From contig NZ_PVXO01000036.1 of the NCBI RefSeq assembly GCF_002995785.1, positions 1 to 64,000 on the forward strand: a stretch of 64,000 nucleotides of DNA, in the 5' to 3' direction. Within the stretch, counting starts at the first letter, position 1. The number at the start of each line of letters is the position of its first letter. Both the position numbers and the translations under genes were made by a program. Of the stretch, positions 1 through 8,071 are shown piece after piece. The notes below the pieces were generated by a model that saw nothing but the letters and a program-made list of their open reading frames with translations, did no database searches and was not told the origin of the DNA. Source of the DNA: Clostridium liquoris (GTDB lineage Bacteria > Bacillota > Clostridia > Clostridiales > Clostridiaceae).

Positions 1-151
1 ACGAATATCTTAAATTATATAAGCTATTCGTACAATATAAAACTTGAAAAAACTCTGGGGTGAAGCTGATTTCTATAGAAAAATTAATGTAGAAACTTCA
101 GTACCTTGGGAGTTTTCGAGAATACTAATCAAAGAATATGGGGTGTTTGTC
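1..151. other. Unresolved upstream segment of the flagellar operon
   Basis: No gene is recognised here. The frame leading into flhA stays open from a TTG at 44, but its first 36 codons do not resemble a FlhA N-terminus. The other two forward frames stop at 43-45 and 61-63. By usual clostridial gene order the end of flhB or a fliR-flhB fusion should lie just upstream, but I cannot recognise it in these bases. A GGGGTG ribosome binding site for flhA sits at 140-145. Confidence 0.4.
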
Positions 152-2218
152 TTGGAAGGTACGAAAAAAAAGATAAGTATAAAAAATAATATGGATGTAA
201 TAGTAGCCTTTGGAGTTATTGCTATTGTAATGATGATGATAATTCCTGTTCCTCCAGGACTTTTAGATGTACTTTTGGCACTTAATATTACTCTGTCTGT
301 GGTAATACTACTTTTAACTATGTTTACAACCAGTGTATTACAATTTTCATCCTTTCCAACCCTTTTATTGATAACCACATTATTTGGATTGGCATTAAAT
401 ATTTCATCTACAAGACTTATTTTAACACAAGCAAATGCAGGAAAAATAATAGAAGCTTTTGGTTCCTTTGTAGTAGGGGGAAACTATGTAGTAGGAATTA
501 TAATATTTTTAATTATAGTGATAATTCAATTTGTAGTTATAACTAGTGGTGCCACAAGAGTTGCAGAAGTTTCAGCAAGATTTGCCTTAGATGCTATGCC
601 TGGTAAGCAGATGAGTATAGATGCGGATTTAAACTCTGGTCTTATTGATGAAAATGGTGCTAGAGACAAGAGGAAAAAACTTCAGGAGGAAGTCGATTTT
701 TATGGTGCTATGGATGGTGCTTCTAAGTTCGTAAAGGGGAATGCAGTAGCAGGACTTATTATAACAGGAATAAATATTTTAGGTGGAATAATAGTTGGTA
801 CTTTAATGCTTAATATGGATATTAAAGAAGCTGCTCAAGTATATACAAGACTTACCATAGGAGATGGATTAGTTGGACAAATCCCAGGTCTTTTAATATC
901 CACAGCTTCTGGTATATTAGTTACTCGTTCAGGGTCAGATGATAACTTTGGTGATGTGGTAGGAAAACAATTAACTGGATTTCCAAAGGTAATAGCTATG
1001 GCTTCAGTAGTATTGTTCTTCCTATTTTTAGTACCAGGACTTCCAAAGCCGCCTTTTCTTATACTTTCAGTGACATCAGGTATAGGAGCATACTTCTTAT
1101 ATAAGGATGAAAAAGAAAGAACTGTAGATCAAATTTATCAGGAGCAGCAGCAAGTAACGGAAATAGAAAGTAAAGAACCTGAAAATGTAATGAGCCTTAT
1201 TAATGTAGAGCCTATGGAAGTAGAAATAGGATATGGGCTTATACCTTTAGCTGATGAAGGTTCTGGCGGTGATTTACTACAGAGAATAACTTCTGTGAGA
1301 AGACAGTGTGCTATAGAAATGGGCATAGTAGTTCAGCCCATAAGGATAAGGGATAATTTACAGTTAAAGACAAATGAATATGTTATTAAAATAAGAGGTA
1401 CCGTAATAGCTAAGGGAGAACTTATGCCTAATATGTTATTATGTATGGATCCTACCAATGGGGAATATGAAATACAGGGTATCAAAACCACAGAGCCTGC
1501 CTTTGGTTTACCAGCTAAATGGATAAACAAGGATGAAAGAGAAGATGCAGAAATTAAAGGACTTACAGTAGTAGATCCAACAACTGTAATGGTAACTCAT
1601 TTAACTGAGACTATAAAGAGTCATTCCTATGAGTTACTTGGCAGACAAGAAGTTAAACTTATAATTGATTCTGTAAAGGAAAAATATAGTGCTGTAGTAG
1701 AGGAACTTATACCAGATTTAATGACTATTGGGGAGGTACAAAAGGTATTACAAAATCTATTAAGGGAAAGGGTCCCAATAAAGGATATGGTTACAATTTT
1801 AGAATCTCTTGCAGATAACTCAAGAAGTACTAAGGATATAGAACTGCTTACAGAATATGTTAGGTTTGCTTTAGGAAGAAGTATTTGTAATCCATTGGTG
1901 GATGAAAACAATGCTATGACCGTAATAACACTATCCCAAGAAATTGAGGATGTTATAGGAAATAACATTCAAAAATCCATGCAGGGTTCTTTTCCAGCTA
2001 TAGATCCAGATACCACGGAAAAAATATTGAATTCTCTTAGAAATACTCTGGAAACCACTTTCTTTTATGAAAGTCAGCCTGTATTATTAGTTTCTCCAAA
2101 AATAAGGCCAGCTTTTAAAAAACTTACAGAAATGGTTTTCCCAAATTTATGTGTATTGTCTATAAATGAGATTCCTAATGATATTGAAATAAAAACTGAA
2201 GGAGTTGTGACAATATAA
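152..2218 (+). CDS. flhA: Flagellar type III export apparatus protein FlhA
   Basis: FlhA forms the nonameric export gate of the flagellar type III secretion system in the inner part of the basal body. The protein has about 688 residues, the usual length. Residues about 15-345 hold the multi-helix membrane domain, starting with a run of mMIIPvP type and including the FHIPEP signature around RFALDAMPGKQMSIDADL. The rest is the cytosolic domain that binds chaperone-substrate complexes and the ATPase. I chose TTG at 152 because GGGGTG ends six bases upstream and the family begins just before the first membrane helix; the frame is open further upstream to 44. flhF follows after one base, so the two are co-transcribed. 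Confidence 0.95.
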   Translation: MEGTKKKISIKNNMDVIVAFGVIAIVMMMIIPVPPGLLDVLLALNITLSVVILLLTMFTTSVLQFSSFPTLLLITTLFGLALNISSTRLILTQANAGKIIEAFGSFVVGGNYVVGIIIFLIIVIIQFVVITSGATRVAEVSARFALDAMPGKQMSIDADLNSGLIDENGARDKRKKLQEEVDFYGAMDGASKFVKGNAVAGLIITGINILGGIIVGTLMLNMDIKEAAQVYTRLTIGDGLVGQIPGLLISTASGILVTRSGSDDNFGDVVGKQLTGFPKVIAMASVVLFFLFLVPGLPKPPFLILSVTSGIGAYFLYKDEKERTVDQIYQEQQQVTEIESKEPENVMSLINVEPMEVEIGYGLIPLADEGSGGDLLQRITSVRRQCAIEMGIVVQPIRIRDNLQLKTNEYVIKIRGTVIAKGELMPNMLLCMDPTNGEYEIQGIKTTEPAFGLPAKWINKDEREDAEIKGLTVVDPTTVMVTHLTETIKSHSYELLGRQEVKLIIDSVKEKYSAVVEELIPDLMTIGEVQKVLQNLLRERVPIKDMVTILESLADNSRSTKDIELLTEYVRFALGRSICNPLVDENNAMTVITLSQEIEDVIGNNIQKSMQGSFPAIDPDTTEKILNSLRNTLETTFFYESQPVLLVSPKIRPAFKKLTEMVFPNLCVLSINEIPNDIEIKTEGVVTI

Positions 2219-2219
2219 A

Positions 2220-3380
2220 ATGGTTATTAAGAGATATATGGTAAAAAATATGAATGAAGCTATGACTAGGATTAGAGGCGAGTTAGGAAAGGATGCAGTA
2301 ATAATTAGCCAGAGAAAAGTTAGAAAGCCAGGTTTCTCCGGGCTTTTCCAAAAAAAGATCATAGAAGTCACAGCTGCTATAGATAACTCAAAAAAGGAAA
2401 AGGAAAGTTCTATAGATAGCAATGAGGAACTTATAAAAAAGCTTATAGAAAATAGAGAAATAAAAAAGGATGAAGTAAAAAGGGATAATGAGAGATTATC
2501 AGATAGCAATTTAAGTAATATAGAGACAAAAGAGGATAAAAATAAAGAATCTATTTTAAAAGAAATACAGGAAATGAAAGTAATGATGAATGAAATCATA
2601 AGTACCTCAACAAGCTCTGGTAAAGAGAAGAGTAAACTAGAAATTCTTCTTGAAAACAATGATATCAATGAAAAAACTCTTAACAATATTTTAAATAAGG
2701 TCAACAGCATGGATAATGAACTTGATAATATGGAAAAAGGTAAAATAGCTATAGAGGAAATGATACCCGTATCAAAGGTTCCACTAGATGGAGTAATAGC
2801 ATTTGTAGGACCTACTGGAGTGGGAAAGACCACTACTATTGCAAAGCTTGCGGGAAATTTGGCATTAGTAAAAAAAAGAAAAGTTGGACTTATAACTATT
2901 GATACTTATAGGATAGGAGCAGTAGAACAATTAAAAACCTATGCAGATATTATGAATCTTAATTTCAAGGTGGTTCTCTCTGCAAAAGATATGGAAGAAG
3001 CAATAAATTCCATGAGTGATTGTGATACAATATTGGTAGATACTACCGGAAGAAGTTCCAAAAATCCTATGCAAATTTCGGAGCTTAGGGCCTTTATAGA
3101 TAAGATACATACGGAAAATATCCATTTGGTAATTAGTTCTACTACTAAAGACAGGGATATAGACACTATAGTTGAGGGATATAAAATTTTAGGATATAAC
3201 AATGTAATAATAACAAAGCTAGATGAAACTACAACCTATGGTTCTGTGCTTAATATACTTCAAAGTGCAGGAAAACCAATAAGTTTTGTAACCACAGGAC
3301 AGAATGTGCCTGATGATATTAAAACAATTACAGGAGAAGAGGTTGCTAATCTAATATTGGGAGAGGATAGCATATGTTAG
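2220..3380 (+). CDS. flhF: Flagellar SRP-type GTPase FlhF
   Basis: FlhF is the third SRP-family GTPase (with Ffh and FtsY) and sets flagellar position or number. The 386 residues show an N-terminal segment typical of FlhF (MVIKRYMVKNMNEAM), a charged low-complexity middle of about 120 residues, and a C-terminal NG domain. The P-loop GPTGVGKTT lies near residue 197, followed by DTTGRSS near 274 and TKLDE near 333. The start is fixed by the conserved N-terminus. The gene begins one base after flhA and overlaps flhG by seven bases, which supports one operon and translational coupling. It normally works with FlhG, which stimulates its GTPase. Confidence 0.95.
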   Translation: MVIKRYMVKNMNEAMTRIRGELGKDAVIISQRKVRKPGFSGLFQKKIIEVTAAIDNSKKEKESSIDSNEELIKKLIENREIKKDEVKRDNERLSDSNLSNIETKEDKNKESILKEIQEMKVMMNEIISTSTSSGKEKSKLEILLENNDINEKTLNNILNKVNSMDNELDNMEKGKIAIEEMIPVSKVPLDGVIAFVGPTGVGKTTTIAKLAGNLALVKKRKVGLITIDTYRIGAVEQLKTYADIMNLNFKVVLSAKDMEEAINSMSDCDTILVDTTGRSSKNPMQISELRAFIDKIHTENIHLVISSTTKDRDIDTIVEGYKILGYNNVIITKLDETTTYGSVLNILQSAGKPISFVTTGQNVPDDIKTITGEEVANLILGEDSIC

Positions 3381-4255
3381 ATCAGGCAGAAGCATTAAGA
3401 CAGTTGGCTAAAGATGCAGATGAAAAAGATAGAGCTGCGGGGGAAAAGAAAAAAGGCCCTAAAATAATTACTGTTACCTCTGGTAAGGGAGGAGTGGGGA
3501 AAAGCAATTTTGTGGTTAACTTAGCCATAGCCCTTCAAATAAAGGGACAAAAGGTAATGATATTTGATGCAGATGTTGGTATGGGTAATGATGATGTACT
3601 TATGGGCTTTTTACCTAAATACAATGTATATGACATTATATTTAATAATATGAAGATAAAAGATGTAGTAATAGAGGGCCCTTATGGAGTAAAACTTTTG
3701 CCTGGAGGCTCTGGACTTACTAGAATAGAAGAAATAGATGAGGATAAAAGAGAAAATTTTATAAAAAAGATACAGGATTTAGAGGATTTGGATTATATAC
3801 TTATGGATACAGGAGCTGGTATAAGCAAGAGTGTTTTAGGATTTATAGCCTGTTCAGAAGAATTAATCGTAATAACTACTCCAGAACCTACATCACTTAC
3901 AGATGCCTATAGCCTTTTAAAGGCAGTAAATTATTTTAAAATAAAGTCATCTGCAAAAATGATAATAAATAGAACTTTAAGCAGTAAAGAGGGTATAGAA
4001 ACTTATAACAAATTCAACAATACAGTGAATAATTTTTTAAAAATGAAACTAGAGCACTTGGGAAGTATTTCTGAAGATAGAAAGCTTGTGGAAGCGGTAA
4101 GAAAACAAGAACCTTTTATAATTAGTTTTCCTAATTCCAATATATCTAAAGAGATAATAGACATAGGAAATAAAATATTAGGATTGAAAGAAGAAACTGC
4201 TGGAATGGGTGCCCAGGGATTATTTAGAAAAATATTTAGTATTTTTTCAGTATAG
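3374..4255 (+). CDS. flhG: MinD-like ATPase FlhG (YlxH/FleN)
   Basis: This is a ParA/MinD-family ATPase that controls flagellar number and site together with FlhF. An N-terminal activation-helix-like segment (LDQAEALRQLA) precedes the deviant Walker A motif TSGKGGVGKSN near residues 36-46. MIFDADVGMGNDDVLMG follows, then a Walker B/switch segment with LMDTGAG near 140. The length of 293 residues is normal. It starts inside the end of flhF (ATG at 3374) and is followed by the PilZ gene. Other MinD-type proteins share the fold; the position next to flhF decides the assignment. Confidence 0.93.
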   Translation: MLDQAEALRQLAKDADEKDRAAGEKKKGPKIITVTSGKGGVGKSNFVVNLAIALQIKGQKVMIFDADVGMGNDDVLMGFLPKYNVYDIIFNNMKIKDVVIEGPYGVKLLPGGSGLTRIEEIDEDKRENFIKKIQDLEDLDYILMDTGAGISKSVLGFIACSEELIVITTPEPTSLTDAYSLLKAVNYFKIKSSAKMIINRTLSSKEGIETYNKFNNTVNNFLKMKLEHLGSISEDRKLVEAVRKQEPFIISFPNSNISKEIIDIGNKILGLKEETAGMGAQGLFRKIFSIFSV

Positions 4256-4267
4256 GAGTTGATTGCC

Positions 4268-4924
4268 ATGGCGGAAACAATAAAGTTTTTACTTAATCAT
4301 AGGGTAGAGATAATGATGGATGACACCACATATTTAAGCAATATCCAGGATGTGGAGGAAGAGTATGCGGGTATTAGCATACCAGTAAGAGATGGAACAT
4401 ATCTGCCATTAAAAAAAGGTGAAAAAGTTGAAGGAATATATTATGCCAAAAGAGGCTTATATAAATTTAATACAGTAGTGGTGGGAAGAAAGATAGACAG
4501 AATAATGATGATTTTATTAGCTCATCCAAAAAAGTTTATAAAATTTCAAAGGAGAAATTATGTAAGGGTTCCAGTATCCGCAAATACATGCTGTGCATTA
4601 GTAGATAAAAAATCTTCCTTGAAAAACATAACAGACAATCAATTTGAATTTTTCAATGCTGTTTCTTTAGATATTAGTGCAGGTGGAATGAGAATCTCAA
4701 CGGATAAAGATGTAAATGTAGGAGATGTAATAGTAGCAACATTGCCTATTAAAGATGAAGTAATTAATGTGAAGGGTAAAATAATTAGGGTTGAGAGAGT
4801 AGAAAATAGAAATATATGTGGAATAAATTTTATTGATATGGATAAGAAGACTGTTGAAAAAATTATAAGTTTATTATTTCGAATTATGAGGGATCAAAGG
4901 AAAAACACACCAAGGGAGGGTTAG
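4268..4924 (+). CDS. Flagellar PilZ-domain protein (YcgR/YpfA-like c-di-GMP receptor)
   Basis: The protein has about 218 residues with an N-terminal YcgR-type beta domain (about 1-90) and a C-terminal PilZ domain. The PilZ c-di-GMP motif is visible as FQRRNYVRVP (RxxxR) and then DISAGGMRIS. In this family the protein slows or stops the flagellar motor when c-di-GMP is high. ATG at 4268 is preferred over the in-frame TTG at 4259, because the AGGAG at 4253-4257 lies ten bases before the ATG and almost touches the TTG. The gene lies between flhG and sigD, so a flagellar role follows from context. The exact partner on the motor is inferred. Confidence 0.85.
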   Translation: MAETIKFLLNHRVEIMMDDTTYLSNIQDVEEEYAGISIPVRDGTYLPLKKGEKVEGIYYAKRGLYKFNTVVVGRKIDRIMMILLAHPKKFIKFQRRNYVRVPVSANTCCALVDKKSSLKNITDNQFEFFNAVSLDISAGGMRISTDKDVNVGDVIVATLPIKDEVINVKGKIIRVERVENRNICGINFIDMDKKTVEKIISLLFRIMRDQRKNTPREG

Positions 4925-4926
4925 CT

Positions 4927-5661
4927 GTGGCAGTGGTTATGGATTTTGATGTGAGGGAACAAGTTATAAAAAAATATATACCCCTTGTAAAATATATTGC
5001 TTCGAGGGTGATAATGGGTAAAACAAAATATATTGAGTATGAGGATTTAGTTAGCTATGGTATGCTTGGACTTATGGACGCAATAAACAAATTTGATGAG
5101 GAAAGGGGAATGAAATTTTCTACTTATGCATCTATAAGAATCAAGGGATCTATGATAGACGAATTAAGAAAGATAAGTCCAATTTCAAAGGGTGCTATGG
5201 ACAAGCTCAATAGATACAATGATGCCATAGAAAAATTTCAAAAGGAAAACTTTAGAGAACCAGATATCATAGAAATATCAAAAGAGCTTAATATTTCTTT
5301 AGAAGAGGTATCTCGAATTGAGAATTATATTAACTATATTTCAGTAATATCCCTAGAAGACTTAATATTTTCAGAAGAGGACGATATACCTTTAATTGGA
5401 ACAGTGGTAGATGAAAAAAGTCCAAGCCCTGAAAAGTCTTTGGAGGAAAAGGAGCTGCTAGAATTTCTAGCAAAGGCTTTAGATAACTTAAAAGAGAAGG
5501 ATAAAACAGTTTTGTCACTTTACTATTATGAAAGATTGACTTTAAAGGAAATAGGGAAAATTTTAAATGTTTCTGAATCTAGAGTATGCCAGCTTCACAG
5601 CAGAGCATTGATCCACTTAAGACAGGAATTAAAAAAATTAAAGTACGAAATAGATAATTAA
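4927..5661 (+). CDS. sigD: Flagellar/motility RNA polymerase sigma factor SigD (FliA)
   Basis: This 244-residue sigma-28 family factor directs transcription of late flagellar, chemotaxis and autolysin genes. Region 2 is evident (YEDLVSYGMLGLMDAINKFD followed by GMKFSTYASIRIKGSMIDEL), as are region 3 and a region 4 helix-turn-helix (LTLKEIGKILNVSESRVCQL). The start is GTG at 4927, six bases after AGGGAGGG. It begins two bases after the PilZ gene. The position upstream of a SwrB-like gene matches the B. subtilis fla/che operon order. Confidence 0.95.
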   Translation: MAVVMDFDVREQVIKKYIPLVKYIASRVIMGKTKYIEYEDLVSYGMLGLMDAINKFDEERGMKFSTYASIRIKGSMIDELRKISPISKGAMDKLNRYNDAIEKFQKENFREPDIIEISKELNISLEEVSRIENYINYISVISLEDLIFSEEDDIPLIGTVVDEKSPSPEKSLEEKELLEFLAKALDNLKEKDKTVLSLYYYERLTLKEIGKILNVSESRVCQLHSRALIHLRQELKKLKYEIDN

Positions 5662-5697
5662 AATAAATTTTTATAAAAAATTAAGGAGCTAATTATT

Positions 5698-6219
5698 ATG
5701 ACAGTATTATTATTAACCATTGGAGTAATTCTAATTGCATTAAATATTGTAGCAATAAAAAAAGAAAAGGGCTCATTTAAATACACCTTAGACAATACTG
5801 AAAATGATATGCAGGATTTTCAAGTTGAAATTGGAAAATTAAGAAAAGAAATTGGAGAAACTGTACTAGATTTGCAAAAGGAAATAGAAGATATTAAAAA
5901 TTCATTACAAATAATTCAGAATAGTGATTCACATGAAGAGGGAAAGAAAGAAAAAGAAGTAGTTGAAGATACAATAAAAAATCATAGCGATGAAAACTAT
6001 AAAGAAAATATTCAATATAACGAAGAAGAAAATAACAAAGAAAATAAAAAAGAGGAAGATAACGAAGAAGAAAATAAAGCTGTTGCAAAAGGAAATAGCG
6101 TAAAAATAGAACAAGTAGGCAATATGATAGATTCAGGTATGACAATAGAGGAGATATCGAAAAAATTAAATATTGGTAAGGGGGAAGTACTATTAATAAA
6201 AGAGTTATATCTAAAATAA
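5698..6219 (+). CDS. SwrB-like single-pass membrane protein with C-terminal HTH-like segment
   Basis: The 173 residues comprise one N-terminal membrane helix (residues about 2-20, TVLLLTIGVILIALNIVAI) and a predicted coiled coil (about 35-80). A very Glu/Lys/Asn-rich linker follows, then a C-terminal helix-turn-helix-like segment (MTIEEISKKLNIGKGEVLLI). It sits directly after sigD, where B. subtilis has swrB, a single-pass protein that promotes flagellar export. The architecture is similar, so I call it a positional SwrB counterpart; sequence homology is not certain by eye. DUF6115-type proteins in clostridia have this layout. The SD is AAGGAG at 5682-5687. Confidence 0.7.
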   Translation: MTVLLLTIGVILIALNIVAIKKEKGSFKYTLDNTENDMQDFQVEIGKLRKEIGETVLDLQKEIEDIKNSLQIIQNSDSHEEGKKEKEVVEDTIKNHSDENYKENIQYNEEENNKENKKEEDNEEENKAVAKGNSVKIEQVGNMIDSGMTIEEISKKLNIGKGEVLLIKELYLK

Positions 6220-6419
6220 AGCACCTTATTTATTTTTTAAGTGATAAAAAACTTTTATTAGGAGTGGGAATAGGAATAGTTATTTCTACCCTTATAATGA
6301 CAAAGGTAAAGATAAATTATGAAATTAGTGATTATCAGGTGGAAAAACGAGCAAGGGCAATGGGAATGAAATATCCAGAAGAAGTTAAATTTATAATTGA
6401 TAAAGGAGTAAGCAAATGA
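6192..6419 (+). CDS. Small single-pass membrane protein with no ATG/GTG/TTG start
   Basis: An open frame runs from 6180 to the TGA at 6417-6419. It encodes a positively charged N-terminus, one membrane helix (LLLGVGIGIVISTLIM) and a polar tail containing YQVEKRARAMGMKYPEEV. It has no ATG, GTG or TTG before the helix. The best start is ATT at 6192, seven bases after AAGGGGG (6178-6184). That gives 75 residues, overlaps the SwrB-like gene by 28 bases, and ends on the flgF start (ATGA). The tail resembles small proteins annotated as MltG-like in Firmicutes; that is a recollection, not a search. Coding is supported by exact packing between two genes and the protein-like composition. Confidence 0.6.
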   Translation: MNKRVISKIKHLIYFLSDKKLLLGVGIGIVISTLIMTKVKINYEISDYQVEKRARAMGMKYPEEVKFIIDKGVSK

Positions 6420-7210
6420 TAAGAAGTCTTTATACTGCAGTTTCTGGCATGATAACTCAGGAAGCAAAACAGGATGTAATAACTAATAATTTAGCCAATG
6501 TAAATACTGTAGGATTTAAAGGTGACAATCTTGCAGCTAAGCAGTTTGATGAAGTCCTTTTATATAATTATGACAAAAAGGTACATGGGAAAAATGTTAG
6601 GCAGAATATTGGAAATATAAGTTTAGGCAGTAGAATAGATGATGTGGCTACAAATTTTACTCAAGGCACCATAGAAAGAACAGACAAGCCTTTTGATTTT
6701 GCCATAGAAGGAAGAGGATTTTTTGTAGTTAATAGAAATGATGGTGTTACAGGAAATAACTTTTATACTAGAGATGGTCATTTTCATATAAATAGTAGAG
6801 GTTTCTTAGTAAATGACAGCGGAGATAATGTTATGGGAAGAAATCTAAGAAGTGGTGCTGTAGAACCAATAAGATTAGAAGATGATAAGGCAACAGTAGA
6901 TGTTAATGGCAATATAATGGTTAATAACACACTTACATATAAGCTTCAATTAGTTGATTTTAGAGGTAATAATTATAATTATAAGAACTTAAAAAAAATT
7001 GGAGACAATCTATATATGGGTAATAATGCTAGAGAATATAATGATATAACTGTTAAACAATCATGCCTTGAAAGATCAAATGTAAATGTAGCTAGGGAAA
7101 CCATGGAGCTCATGACAGTAATGAGAACCTTTGAAACTAACAGCAAAGTTATACAGGCAATAGATGAAACCTTAGGAAAGGCTGTAAACGAGGTTGGAAG
7201 CGTGAGATAG
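6416..7210 (+). CDS. flgF: Flagellar basal-body rod protein (FlgF/FlgG family, first copy)
   Basis: This protein of 264 residues belongs to the rod/hook family that builds the axial shaft of the flagellum outside the membrane. The N-terminal rod signature is clear: LYTAVSGMITQEAKQDV followed by NNLANVNTVGFKGD. The C-terminal D0 helix carries the typical SNVNVARETMELM and ends TNSKVIQAIDETLG. There is no cleavable signal because it is exported by the type III system. ATG at 6416 overlaps the preceding small ORF; the SD is AAAGGAG. It pairs with the next gene as proximal/distal rod proteins. Which paralogue is FlgF and which FlgG is assigned by order. Confidence 0.88.
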   Translation: MIRSLYTAVSGMITQEAKQDVITNNLANVNTVGFKGDNLAAKQFDEVLLYNYDKKVHGKNVRQNIGNISLGSRIDDVATNFTQGTIERTDKPFDFAIEGRGFFVVNRNDGVTGNNFYTRDGHFHINSRGFLVNDSGDNVMGRNLRSGAVEPIRLEDDKATVDVNGNIMVNNTLTYKLQLVDFRGNNYNYKNLKKIGDNLYMGNNAREYNDITVKQSCLERSNVNVARETMELMTVMRTFETNSKVIQAIDETLGKAVNEVGSVR

Positions 7211-7233
7211 TATAAGAGAAAAGGGGTATTAAA

Positions 7234-8013
7234 GTGCTTAGAATTATGTGGAATGGAAGAAGTGCAATGATGGCTCAACAGGAAAAGCTGGATTGCATAT
7301 CTAATAATTTAGCTAATGTAAATACTGAAGGCTATAAAAGTGAAGATGTAACATTTCAAGACTTAATGTATGAAAGCCTCCAAAGACGAGGATATCCCGT
7401 AAATGAAGGTAAAGATAAGAATTTGATAACAGGTTCAGGTGTTAAAGCAGGAAATTGGATAAGGGACAATAAACAAGGAAATTTAACCAATACGGGAATA
7501 AACACAGATTTAGCTATAGATGGTCCAGGGTATTTTAGAGTTGTAAATTCTAATGGTGATTTTAGGTATATAAGATCTGGAAGCTTCAATGTAGATAATA
7601 AAGGAAATTTGGTTGATAAAAATGGTAACAAATTGTATATGGAGTACAAAGGAAGAAAACCTGAGTTTACCCAGGATAATTTCATCATAAAGGAAGATGG
7701 TACCGTATCAATAAAGGAAAACAATAATGGTGTAACTACAATTAGGGAAGTAGGAAAAATAAATATATACAATGCAATAGGACAGGATGCTTTCATATCC
7801 GTAGGTGATAATCTATATATGCCTAAAAATGGGGTAAACCCTACAGCAACAGATTCAAGTATTATGCAGGGATACATTGAAGGTTCCAATGTGGATATTG
7901 CTAAGGAAATGACAGATATGATAATGGCTCAAAGAGCCTTTGAATTTGGATCCAAAGCAGTAAAGGCAGCAGATGATATGTGGGGAATGGTTAATAATTT
8001 AAGAGGAAGATAA
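7234..8013 (+). CDS. flgG: Flagellar basal-body rod protein (FlgG family, second copy)
   Basis: This is a 259-residue paralogue of the preceding protein. Its N-terminal rod motif reads LRIMWNGRSAMMAQQEKLDC and then NNLANVNTEGYKSED. The C-terminal helix contains SNVDIAKEMTDMIMAQRAFE, the hallmark of FlgG-type distal rod proteins. The start is GTG at 7234, preceded by AAGGGG; an internal ATG at 7246 would cut into the conserved motif. It ends the flagellar run in this window and is followed by the hairpin at 8051-8071. In related clostridia fliM/fliN often follow, but here the next gene is on the other strand. Confidence 0.88.
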   Translation: MLRIMWNGRSAMMAQQEKLDCISNNLANVNTEGYKSEDVTFQDLMYESLQRRGYPVNEGKDKNLITGSGVKAGNWIRDNKQGNLTNTGINTDLAIDGPGYFRVVNSNGDFRYIRSGSFNVDNKGNLVDKNGNKLYMEYKGRKPEFTQDNFIIKEDGTVSIKENNNGVTTIREVGKINIYNAIGQDAFISVGDNLYMPKNGVNPTATDSSIMQGYIEGSNVDIAKEMTDMIMAQRAFEFGSKAVKAADDMWGMVNNLRGR

Positions 8014-8021
8014 AAATTCAA

Positions 8022-8050
8022 ATAAAAAATAATAAAGAATAAATAAGAAA
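8022..8050. repeat. Copy of AT-rich dispersed repeat (TTATTCTTTATT core)
   Basis: The segment AATAATAAAGAATAAATAAG next to the 8051-8071 hairpin is nearly the reverse complement of 13922-13975, where a similar hairpin is followed by the same TTATTTATTCTTTATTATT module. This makes it one copy of a dispersed non-coding family seen at several other gaps in this window. Confidence 0.6.
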
Positions 8051-8071
8051 AGCTTACCCTTTGGGTAAGCT
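8051..8071 (-). terminator. Hairpin terminator between convergent flgG and 8070-8837
   Basis: A perfect nine-base stem (AGCTTACCC / GGGTAAGCT) with a TTT loop. Read on the reverse strand it is followed by TTTCTTATTTATTC, so it best serves the reverse-strand gene, whose stop codon lies in the stem. It may also stop forward transcripts from flgG. Confidence 0.6.

Noticed and set aside
44-151. Longer FlhA beginning at TTG 44
   Set aside because: The extra 36 residues do not resemble FlhA, and a strong GGGGTG site precedes the TTG at 152.
2147-2833. 228-residue reverse-strand open frame opposite flhA/flhF
   Set aside because: Its translation is a low-complexity run of Ser/Leu/Phe/Ile, the typical shadow of a Lys/Glu-rich forward gene, and it has no ribosome binding site.
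7356-7889. 177-residue reverse-strand frame opposite flgG
   Set aside because: It lies wholly antisense to a clear rod protein and has shadow-like Pro/Leu/Ser composition.
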